From Myxococcales bacterium (lineage in GTDB: Bacteria > Myxococcota_A > Polyangia > Haliangiales > Haliangiaceae), in assembly GCA_016707895.1 (NCBI GenBank), contig JADJGV010000014.1:62001-126000 (forward strand): a stretch of 64,000 nt of DNA, in the 5' to 3' direction. A program made the position numbers and the translations under genes. Positions 1 through 7,272 of the stretch are shown here, piece after piece. The stretch's first letter is position 1. Each line of letters starts with the position of its first letter. The notes under the pieces were generated by a model. That model made no database searches. It saw only the letters and a program-made list of their open reading frames with translations, and had not been told where the DNA came from.

Positions 1-2
1 TG

Positions 3-593
3 CGCAACCTGACCTCGAACTGGGTCGCGTGGCAGATCTCCGAGGAGATCCGCACCGGCGCGGTGTCGGGGCGGCTGTTGCGGCCGATCCACCCGTTCCT
101 GGGCTACCTGGGCACTCACCTCGGCGCGGTGCCGCTGCGCGCGATCGCGGTCGCGCCGGTGATCGTCATCATGATGTGGACCAGCGCCCGCGGCGTGCTG
201 GTCACCGACGCCGCGCACCTGGCGCTGGTGGCCGCCGCGATCGTCGGCGCCTGGCTGCTCACGTTCGGCGTGTTCCTGTGCCTCGGCGCGCTGGGGTTCT
301 TCCTCGACAAGGCCATGGGCATCATCGAGGTGTACTTCGGCGTGTTCGCGATCATGTCGGGCTACCTGATCCCGCTGGCGCTGCTGCCCGGCTGGGTGCG
401 GGCGATCGCCCGGGTGCTGCCGTTCCGGTCGATGCTCGGCGATCCGGTGGCGATCGCGATCGGCCGGGTGCCCGACGCCGGCGACGCCGCGCGGCTGGTC
501 GCGCTGCAGTGGGCCTGGGCGATCGGCCTGCTCGCGCTGGCCACCTGGCTGTGGCGCACCGGCGTGCGCCGGTACGAGGCGTTCGGCGGATGA
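3..593 (+). CDS. ABC-2 family permease (5' partial)
   Basis: Membrane subunit of an ABC exporter, cut at its N-terminus by the window edge. The frame is open from base 3 and ends at a TGA that overlaps the next ATG. The visible part holds four to five hydrophobic helices. Near the start is a cytoplasmic loop (SEEIRTGAVSGRLLRPIHPF) with the 'R.G..S..LLRP' pattern typical of the ABC2_membrane_6 permeases (PF06182), and the neighbouring gene has a matching loop. The internal GTG at 63 is not a start, because homologous sequence continues upstream of it. An ATP-binding partner is expected just upstream, outside the window. The substrate is unknown. The family call is inferred from the loop and from the paired permeases. 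Confidence 0.8.
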   Translation, partial: RNLTSNWVAWQISEEIRTGAVSGRLLRPIHPFLGYLGTHLGAVPLRAIAVAPVIVIMMWTSARGVLVTDAAHLALVAAAIVGAWLLTFGVFLCLGALGFFLDKAMGIIEVYFGVFAIMSGYLIPLALLPGWVRAIARVLPFRSMLGDPVAIAIGRVPDAGDAARLVALQWAWAIGLLALATWLWRTGVRRYEAFGG

Positions 594-1384
594 GGCTCGG
601 CTACTACGCGCGACTGTTCGCGGTGCAGGCCCGGGCCTCGCTGACCACCGCGATGCAGTACCGCGCCGACTTCCTGGTGCAGGGCCTGACCTCGCTGTAC
701 TGGCTGGGCTGGAACCTGGTGCCGCTCCTGGTGCTGTACGACGACCGCGCGACGGTGGCCGGCTGGAGCTTCGGCGCGGCGCTGGTGGTGATGGCGCACT
801 TCGTGATCGTCCGCGGCATCCTCGAGGGCGCGATCAACCCGTCGCTCGGCGCGGTGGTCGAGCAGATCCGCTCGGGCGCGTTCGACTACACGCTCTTGCG
901 CCCGGCCGACGCCCAGTTCCTGGTGTCGACCGCGCGGTTCGCGCCGTGGCGGGCGCTCGACGTGCTGGGCGGCGTCGGCCTGTTGATCTACGCGTTCGTG
1001 CGCTTGGGGCACGCCCCCAGCCCGGCCCAGCTCGGCGCGGGCCTGGTGCTCCTGGGTGCCGGCCTGGCCGTCATGTACGGCCTGTGGATCATGATCGTCG
1101 CGACCGCGTTCTGGGTGGTGCGGATGGACAACCTGATCTACCTGCTTTCGTCGGTGTTCGACGCCGCGCGGTGGCCGGCCAGCGTGTTCCGGGGCGTCTG
1201 GAAGGTGGTCTTCACGTTCGTGATCCCGCTCGCGCTGATGACGACGTTCCCGGCCCGCGCGCTCTTGGGGACGGTGACCTGGCAAGCCGGGATTGGTTGT
1301 CTGGTCGGAGCGCTGCTGGTCTCGATCGTGGCGCGGCTGGTGTGGCGGCTCGCGCTGCGCAGCTACACGTCCGCGTCGAGTTGA
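590..1384 (+). CDS. ABC-2 family permease
   Basis: Second membrane subunit of the same predicted ABC exporter, 264 residues. Its ATG overlaps the TGA of the upstream permease (ATGA), which points to translational coupling and a heterodimeric transporter. It has about six hydrophobic segments. After an N-terminal amphipathic stretch comes the conserved loop VEQIRSGAFDYTLLRPADAQ, equivalent to the loop in the upstream permease. Both proteins fit the ABC2_membrane_6 (PF06182) type. These pairs usually work with one ATPase, which is not visible here. Substrate unknown. The chosen start is supported by the overlap and by the MRLGYYARLF opening typical of the family. Confidence 0.85.
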   Translation: MRLGYYARLFAVQARASLTTAMQYRADFLVQGLTSLYWLGWNLVPLLVLYDDRATVAGWSFGAALVVMAHFVIVRGILEGAINPSLGAVVEQIRSGAFDYTLLRPADAQFLVSTARFAPWRALDVLGGVGLLIYAFVRLGHAPSPAQLGAGLVLLGAGLAVMYGLWIMIVATAFWVVRMDNLIYLLSSVFDAARWPASVFRGVWKVVFTFVIPLALMTTFPARALLGTVTWQAGIGCLVGALLVSIVARLVWRLALRSYTSASS

Positions 1385-1430
1385 CACATGTTGCCGCGAC
1401 CGCGGCGCCCCGTTGTGCGACAACCACCTC

Positions 1431-2486
1431 GTGGGAAGTCCGCCCAGCGGGACGAAGGCGAGTCGCCACAACTCGCCCAACCTCGACATCCTGCGCGCCA
1501 TCGCGGTGCTGACCGTGGTGGTGGACCACCTGATCCCGACGTTCGGCTTCCGCGGCTACGTCATCCCGCACACGGTGTCGGAGCTGACGCTGCACATCGG
1601 CCAGTCGGGTGTGCTGGCGTTCTTCGTCCACACCAGCCTGGTGCTGATGTACTCGCTCGAGCGGATCCCGGCGCCCAGCCACTGGGCCCAGGCCTGGCGC
1701 TTCTACGTGCGCCACGCGTTCCGCATCTACCCGCTGGCGATCGTGTGCGTGATCGGTGTCGTCGCGCTGGGCTGGCCCGAGGCCAGCTGGAAGGCGTACC
1801 ACCCGGTGACCTGGCAGGAGGTCGCGGCCAACCTGATGCTGGTCCAGAACCTGTGGACCGGGCACAGCGTGCTGACCCCGCTGTGGAGCTTGCCGTACGA
1901 GGTCGAGATGTACCTGGTGCTGCCGGTCGCGTACCTGATCGCGCGCCGCCGCGACGGCCTGCAGTGGATGCTGACCTTGGTGGTCGCGTCGACCTTGGCC
2001 GGCTACGCGTTCGGCAAGCTCAAGCACGGTCACATGAACCTGGCCGCGTACGTGCCGTGCTTCCTCGCCGGCGTGGCCTGCTACCTCGTGCGCGATCGGG
2101 TGCGGCCGCGGATCTCGGGGCGGTGGTGGCCGGTGTTCGTGATCGGCGCGGTGTCGGCGTACTGCGTGGTCCACACCGTCTCGGACCGGCTGATCTACTG
2201 GATCGGCTGGCTGTACTGCATCACGATCGCCGCGGCCATCCCGCTGTTTCTGGACAGCCCGACCGCCTGGCTCAACCGCGGCGCGGCGACCGTGGCCAAG
2301 TACTCCTACGGCATCTACCTCCTGCACGCGCCGGCGCTGTACGTGGTGTTCGGCCTGTGGCAGCCCGGCGGCCTGATCATCGAGGTGCCGCTGTTCATCG
2401 CGCTGACCGCGGTGCTGGCGGTCGCGGCCTACCACCTGATCGAGGAGCCGCTGGTCCGGGTGGGGCGGCGGCTCAGCGACCACTGA
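1431..2486 (+). CDS. acyltransferase family 3 (OafA/YrhL-like) membrane protein
   Basis: Polytopic inner-membrane O-acyltransferase, 351 residues, predicted to transfer an acyl group to a sugar or envelope polymer. The N-terminus carries the family opening NLDILRAIAVLTVVVDHL with the conserved His. SLPYEVEMYLVLP in the middle and YSYGIYLLHAPALY near the end are typical of acyltransferase_3 (PF01757). About ten membrane helices are visible. I chose the GTG at 1431, which puts the conserved motif near residue 20. The frame is open further upstream (TTG at 1413, and into the permease gene), so a longer form cannot be excluded. It follows the permeases on the same strand and may share their transcript. 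Acceptor unknown. Confidence 0.8.
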   Translation: MGSPPSGTKASRHNSPNLDILRAIAVLTVVVDHLIPTFGFRGYVIPHTVSELTLHIGQSGVLAFFVHTSLVLMYSLERIPAPSHWAQAWRFYVRHAFRIYPLAIVCVIGVVALGWPEASWKAYHPVTWQEVAANLMLVQNLWTGHSVLTPLWSLPYEVEMYLVLPVAYLIARRRDGLQWMLTLVVASTLAGYAFGKLKHGHMNLAAYVPCFLAGVACYLVRDRVRPRISGRWWPVFVIGAVSAYCVVHTVSDRLIYWIGWLYCITIAAAIPLFLDSPTAWLNRGAATVAKYSYGIYLLHAPALYVVFGLWQPGGLIIEVPLFIALTAVLAVAAYHLIEEPLVRVGRRLSDH

Positions 2487-2580
2487 GGGCCCACCCGGCG
2501 CTGACCGGGACTGATTCCGCCTGGTTGCGGATCGCCTGCGACAACAGATCGCGCCCCGCGGTCGTGCGTTGCAAGACCCC

Positions 2581-4479
2581 ATGCGCCTCCGTCGGATCGC
2601 CGTCGCCCTCGGGACCCTGACCGCCGCCACCGTCCTGGCCCACGCCGAACGGGTCGCGGCCAAGCGGATGGTCATGGACCCCGCCGACCTCGCGCCGCCC
2701 GGCTTCCAGCTCACCGGCCGCGCGCTGGGCGGGGCCACCCCGCCGGCTGGCATCGACGTGGCGGCGGCCGCGCACCTGGCCGGCTCGGCGATCGCGACGG
2801 TCGGCGCCGATCAGGCGCTGGTGATCGACGCCGACAGCGGCGACCTCGTGCTGGTCGACGGCGCCGGCAAGGCCAAGGCCCGGCTGGCGATCGGCGCGAC
2901 CGCCGCGCAGCTGGTGTTCGACGCCACCGCCCGCCGGGCCTACGTGGCCGCCCGCGGCAGCGACGAGATCGTCGCGGTCGACGTCGGCGCCAAGCTCACC
3001 GTCGCGCGCCGCTGGGCCACGCCGACCGAGCCCTACGGCGTCGCGCTCACCCCCGATCGCGCGACCCTGCTGGTGACCACGGTCGCCGCGCGCACGCTGG
3101 CCGCCTACGACGTCGCCACCGGCGCCGAGCGCTGGCGGCGGGCGCTGGCCCCCGAGCCGCGCGGCGTCGCGATCGCCCCCGACGGCTCGACCGCGATCGT
3201 CACGTCGCTGACCACCGGCTCGGTCGAGCGCATCGAGCTGGCGACGCCCCAGGCCGGCGCGTCGGTGAGCCTGGCGCCCGCCCAGGCCGGCGCGGCGGCG
3301 ATGGTGTTCGGCCAGCTCGCCGGCCCCAGCGAGGCCGGGCGCAGCCACGCCCGCAACGCGTTCGCGGCGCGCTTCGTCGGCCACGACCTCGCGCTGGTCG
3401 CGCACCAGACCTCGACGCCGCTGCAGGACGCGCGCTTCGGCGAGAACCGCGGCTCGTACGGCGGTGGCTTCGAGCCGCCGATCAAGCACGAGGTGACGTT
3501 CATCGCGACCGACCGCCGCGCCTCGCGCACGGTGTCGGCGCAGATCGCCGATCACCAGCCCAAGGCGATCGCCTGGGATCCGGTCCGCGACCGGGCGTTC
3601 ATCGTCGGCTACGGCTCCGACTCGCTGCTGGTGCTGGGCGCGGCGTCGCAGCTCGGCGTGACGCTCGACCGCACCGTCGCGATCGGCGACCGCGAGAGCT
3701 GCGGCCCCGACGGCGTCGCGGTAGGCGCCGACGGCGCCGCGTGGGTGTTCTGCGCGGTGTCGCGCAAGGTGGTGCGGGTGCCGATGGACGCCGGCGCCGT
3801 CACGCCGATCGTGGCCGCCGAGGCGGTGGCGCCGACCCGGATGTCCAAGGCGGCCCACGAGGGCTTCGACCTGTTCCGCAAGGGCAACGACGGGCGGATC
3901 TCGTCGCGCGGCGCGATGGCGTGCTCGAGCTGCCACCCCGAGGCCGGCGCCGACGGGCTGTCGTGGCGGATCGAGACCCACGAGCTGCAGACCCCGGTCC
4001 TCGCCGGCCGCGTGATGGGCACCCACCCCTACAAGTGGGACGGCGGCGATCGCGACCTGGCGATCAGCCTGACGTCGACGATGCGCCGGCTCGGCGGCGG
4101 CGGCCTGACCCCGGGCCAGACCAAGTCGCTGGCCGCCTACCTCGAGGCGCTGCCCCGGCCGCGGGTCCCGGCCCGGGCCCCCACCGCGGTCGCGCGCGGC
4201 AAGGCGCTGTTCGCCAGCGACGAGGTCGGCTGCACCACCTGCCACGGCGGCAAGCTCTACACCGACAACGCCACCCACGAGCTCGGCGGCACGCTGGCGC
4301 AGTCCGACACCCCGTCGCTGGTCGGCCTGGCCCGGAGCGCGCCCTACTACCACGACGGCAGCGCCGCGACCCTCGACGCGCTGCTCGCCGAGCGCGCCGC
4401 CGTGCATGGCATGGCCGAGACCGTCTCGCTCACCGCCGCGCAGCGCCAGGATCTGATCGCGTACCTCGAGACGCTGTAG
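2581..4479 (+). CDS. beta-propeller and di-heme cytochrome c protein
   Basis: Predicted periplasmic redox protein of 632 residues. The ATG at 2581 gives a signal peptide (MRLRRIAVALGTLTAATVLAHA). Residues of about 50-420 hold repeated short segments such as DADSGDLVLVDGAGKAK and DRATLLVTTVAARTLAAYDV, resembling a YVTN-type beta-propeller. Two heme-c sites follow: CSSCH at residues 448-452 and CTTCH at 551-555. The C-terminal half resembles the MauG/cytochrome c peroxidase group, with conserved TPSLVGLARSAPYYHDG. Known members accept or donate electrons in peroxide reduction or cofactor oxidation; the substrate here is unknown. No maturation genes lie nearby. A TTG twelve bases upstream would only lengthen the signal peptide. 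Confidence 0.8.
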   Translation: MRLRRIAVALGTLTAATVLAHAERVAAKRMVMDPADLAPPGFQLTGRALGGATPPAGIDVAAAAHLAGSAIATVGADQALVIDADSGDLVLVDGAGKAKARLAIGATAAQLVFDATARRAYVAARGSDEIVAVDVGAKLTVARRWATPTEPYGVALTPDRATLLVTTVAARTLAAYDVATGAERWRRALAPEPRGVAIAPDGSTAIVTSLTTGSVERIELATPQAGASVSLAPAQAGAAAMVFGQLAGPSEAGRSHARNAFAARFVGHDLALVAHQTSTPLQDARFGENRGSYGGGFEPPIKHEVTFIATDRRASRTVSAQIADHQPKAIAWDPVRDRAFIVGYGSDSLLVLGAASQLGVTLDRTVAIGDRESCGPDGVAVGADGAAWVFCAVSRKVVRVPMDAGAVTPIVAAEAVAPTRMSKAAHEGFDLFRKGNDGRISSRGAMACSSCHPEAGADGLSWRIETHELQTPVLAGRVMGTHPYKWDGGDRDLAISLTSTMRRLGGGGLTPGQTKSLAAYLEALPRPRVPARAPTAVARGKALFASDEVGCTTCHGGKLYTDNATHELGGTLAQSDTPSLVGLARSAPYYHDGSAATLDALLAERAAVHGMAETVSLTAAQRQDLIAYLETL

Positions 4480-4544
4480 CTGCGGCGCGGGGTCGCGGGG
4501 CGACGGGGCTCCCGCTGGTCGCCCGCCGGGCTCATACTCGGGGC

Positions 4545-6554
4545 ATGTCGGTGTCGACGTCGCGGGATGCCCACCAGCGCTACGCGGCGCTGCTCGAACA
4601 GATCGCGGCCGACGCGCCGCTGCCCGACACGCTCGACGCGCTGGCCCGCTACGTCGAGGACGAGCTGCCCGGGGCGATCGCGTCGGTGCTGCTGCTCGAC
4701 GCCGACGGCGCGCACCTGCGGACGGCGGCCGGGCCGGGCTTGCCCGCGGCCTACAGCGCGGCGATCGACGGCGTCGCGATCGGCCCCAGCGTCGGGTCGT
4801 GCGGCACCGCCGCCTACGAGCGCGCGCCGGTGATGGTCGAGGACATCGAGACCGATCCGCGCTGGGACGCGTACCGCGGCCTGGCCCGGGCCCACGGGCT
4901 GCGCGCGTGCTGGTCGACGCCGATCCTGTCGCGGCGGCGCCTGGGCCCACACCCGGTGCTGGGCACGTTCGCGGTGTACTACCGCGCGCCGCGCGCGCCC
5001 GACGCCGACGCCCGCGGCGTGCTGGCCCGCGCCGAGTTCGTCGCGTGCATCGCGATCGAGGCCGATCGCGCGGTGGCCGCGCTGCGTGAGCGCGAGGCCG
5101 AGTTCCGGACGTTCGTCGACCACGCGGGCGACGCGTTCTTCGTGCAGGCCGGCGGCACCGGCACCGTCGTCGACGTCAACCTGCAGGCGTGCGAGAGCCT
5201 GGGCTACACCCGCGACGAGCTGATCGGCGCCGCGCCGACGCTGTTCGATGTCGCCGCGCACGGGGCCATGATGGCCGAGCTGAAGCGGCGCCTCGAGACC
5301 GGCGGCGCGGTGACCTTCGACTCGACCCACACCCGCAAGGACGGCTCGACGTTCCCGGTCGAGGTGCGCATCGGGACGTTCACGTCGCGCGGCCGCCGGT
5401 TCGGCCTCGCGTTGGTGCGCGACGTCACCGCCCGGCGCGCCCTCGAGGAGCAGCTCCAGCAGGCCCAGAAGATGGAGGCCATCGGTCGGCTGGCCGGCGG
5501 CGTCGCGCACGACTTCAACAACCTGCTGACGGTGATCAACGGCTACGCCGAGGGCCTGCTCGCCGACCTGCCGGCCGGCCCGGCGCGCGACGACGTGGCC
5601 GTGATCCGCGACGCCGGCAACCGCGCCGCCGCGCTGACCGCGCAGCTGCTCGCGTTCAGCCGGCGCACGATCATCGCCCCGCGCCCGGTCGACCTGACCG
5701 CGACGGTGGCGCGCCTGGCGCGGATGTTCGAGCGCGTGCTCGGCGAGCGGATCACGCTGGTCACCGACCTCGCGGCTGGCCTGCCCACGGTCATGGCCGA
5801 CGGCGGCCAGCTCGAGCAGGTGCTGCTCAACCTGGTCGTCAACGCCCGGGACGCGATGCCCGCGGGTGGCACGCTCACCATCGCGACCCGCGAGCGCACC
5901 AGCACGCTGCTCGGGCGTCAGGTGTGCCTGGCGGTCGAGGACACCGGCGAGGGCATGCCCGAGGACGTGCGCGCGCGGGTGTTCGAGCCGTTCTTCACCA
6001 CCAAGCCCCAGGGCCAGGGCTCGGGCCTGGGCCTGGCCACGGTCTACGGGATCGTCAAGCAGGCCGGCGGCTACGTCCAGGTCGAGAGCCGGGTCGGGCA
6101 CGGCAGCCGGTTCACGGTGAGCCTGCCGGCCAGCGACGCGGTCGAGGCCGCGCCGCCGCACCCCGGCGTGACGCAGGTGCGCGGCGCCGAGGTGGTGTTG
6201 CTGGTCGAGGACGAGGAGGGCGTGCGCCGGCTGATCGCGCGCGGGCTCGAGCAGCACGGCTACCAGGTGCTGGCGGCCGCCGACGGCGCCGCGGCGCTGC
6301 GGCTCGAGGCCGCGCACCCGGCGCCGATCCACCTGCTGATCACCGACGTGCTGATGCCGGGCATGACCGGCCGCGAGCTCGCCGACGCGGTCAAGGCCCG
6401 GCGCCCGGCGATCAAGGTGCTGTTCGTCAGCGGCTACACCGACGACGAGGTGCTGCGCCACGGCGTCGTGATCGGCACCGACGCGTTCTTCCACAAGCCG
6501 TTCACGCCGCTCGGGCTCTTGACCAAGGTGCGCGAGGTGCTCGACCCGGCGTAG
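4545..6554 (+). CDS. GAF-PAS hybrid histidine kinase with C-terminal receiver
   Basis: Soluble hybrid sensor kinase of 669 residues with no membrane segment. A GAF domain covers about residues 15-180 (GSCGTAAYERAPVMVEDI, then WSTPIL). A PAS domain follows at about 185-300. The H-box GGVAHDFNNLLTVINGYAE has its phospho-acceptor His at residue 322. The ATPase shows N (NLVVNARDAMP), G1 (VEDTGEGMP), F (FEPFFTTK) and G2 (GSGLGLATVYGI) boxes. A receiver domain ends the protein, with acceptor Asp at residue 601 in LLITDVLMPGMTG. The GAF and PAS domains suggest a cytoplasmic small-molecule or redox signal. There is no output domain and no adjacent regulator of its own; it ends convergently, 13 bases from kdpE. 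The signal is unknown. Confidence 0.9.
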   Translation: MSVSTSRDAHQRYAALLEQIAADAPLPDTLDALARYVEDELPGAIASVLLLDADGAHLRTAAGPGLPAAYSAAIDGVAIGPSVGSCGTAAYERAPVMVEDIETDPRWDAYRGLARAHGLRACWSTPILSRRRLGPHPVLGTFAVYYRAPRAPDADARGVLARAEFVACIAIEADRAVAALREREAEFRTFVDHAGDAFFVQAGGTGTVVDVNLQACESLGYTRDELIGAAPTLFDVAAHGAMMAELKRRLETGGAVTFDSTHTRKDGSTFPVEVRIGTFTSRGRRFGLALVRDVTARRALEEQLQQAQKMEAIGRLAGGVAHDFNNLLTVINGYAEGLLADLPAGPARDDVAVIRDAGNRAAALTAQLLAFSRRTIIAPRPVDLTATVARLARMFERVLGERITLVTDLAAGLPTVMADGGQLEQVLLNLVVNARDAMPAGGTLTIATRERTSTLLGRQVCLAVEDTGEGMPEDVRARVFEPFFTTKPQGQGSGLGLATVYGIVKQAGGYVQVESRVGHGSRFTVSLPASDAVEAAPPHPGVTQVRGAEVVLLVEDEEGVRRLIARGLEQHGYQVLAAADGAAALRLEAAHPAPIHLLITDVLMPGMTGRELADAVKARRPAIKVLFVSGYTDDEVLRHGVVIGTDAFFHKPFTPLGLLTKVREVLDPA

Positions 6555-6567
6555 GCGCGCCCGGCCC

Positions 6568-7272
6568 CTACGGCGCGCCGCCGTCGCCGCCGTCGCTGAG
6601 CCGGTAGCCGACGCCGGGCTCGGTGAGCAGCCAGCGCGGCCGGCTGGGGTTGGCCTCGATCTTCGCGCGCAGCGCGGCCATGTGCACCCGCACGTAGTGG
6701 ACGTGCTCGACCGCGTTGGGCCCCCAGATCTCCTTGAGCAGCATCCGGTGGGTCAGCACCTTGCCGGCGTGGCGCACCAGCAGCGCCAGCAACCGGTACT
6801 CGATCGGCGTCAGCTTGACGACGCGGTCCTCGACGCGGACCTCGTGGCGCTCGTCGTCGATCGTGATCGCGCCCGCGGTGATCACCGCGGTGGCGGTCGC
6901 GCCGGGGCGGTGGCGCAGCGCGACCCGGATGCGCGCGAACAGCTCGCGCACGCCGAACGGCTTGGTCAGGTAGTCGTCGGCGCCGGCGTCGAGCGCCGCG
7001 ACCTTGTCCTCCTCGCGGCCGCGCGCCGACAGCACGATGATGGGCACCGCGGTCCACGCCCGCAGCTGGCGCACCAGCTCGAGGCCGTCGCCGTCGGGCA
7101 GGCCGAGATCGAGCAGCACGACGTCGGGCGGATCGGCGGCCGCGGCGGTGGCGCCCGCGGCGACGCCCTCGGCCACGGCCACCGCGAACTCGTGCGCGGT
7201 CAGCGTGGCGCGGAGGAACCGCACCATCTGCGGATCGTCCTCGACGATCAGCACCCGGGTCCCGGCGGTCAC
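6568..7272 (-). CDS. kdpE: KdpE response regulator
   Basis: OmpR/PhoB-family transcription factor of 234 residues that activates the kdp potassium operon when phosphorylated by KdpD. The receiver domain (residues 5-120) has the acidic pair EDD at 11-13, the phospho-acceptor Asp55 in VVLLDLGLPDGDG and the conserved Lys in DYLTKPF. The C-terminal winged helix contains LTPIEYRLLALLVRHAGKV and HYVRVHMAALRAKIE, characteristic of KdpE. The GTG start at 7272 overlaps the kdpD TGA (GTGA), so it should be translationally coupled to kdpD. It is the last gene of the kdp operon. Candidate target repeats lie at 14557-14595. Confidence 0.95.
   Translation of the reverse strand: MTAGTRVLIVEDDPQMVRFLRATLTAHEFAVAVAEGVAAGATAAAADPPDVVLLDLGLPDGDGLELVRQLRAWTAVPIIVLSARGREEDKVAALDAGADDYLTKPFGVRELFARIRVALRHRPGATATAVITAGAITIDDERHEVRVEDRVVKLTPIEYRLLALLVRHAGKVLTHRMLLKEIWGPNAVEHVHYVRVHMAALRAKIEANPSRPRWLLTEPGVGYRLSDGGDGGAP

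Noticed and set aside
29..593. Long Arg/Gly-rich frame overlapping the first permease
   Set aside because: High-GC shadow frame. The same bases encode a hydrophobic permease in the frame ending at 593; only its downstream part from 590 is real.
4480..4544. G/C-rich inverted segments after the cytochrome gene
   Set aside because: Imperfect pairing and no T-tract; cannot be told from background in such GC-rich DNA.
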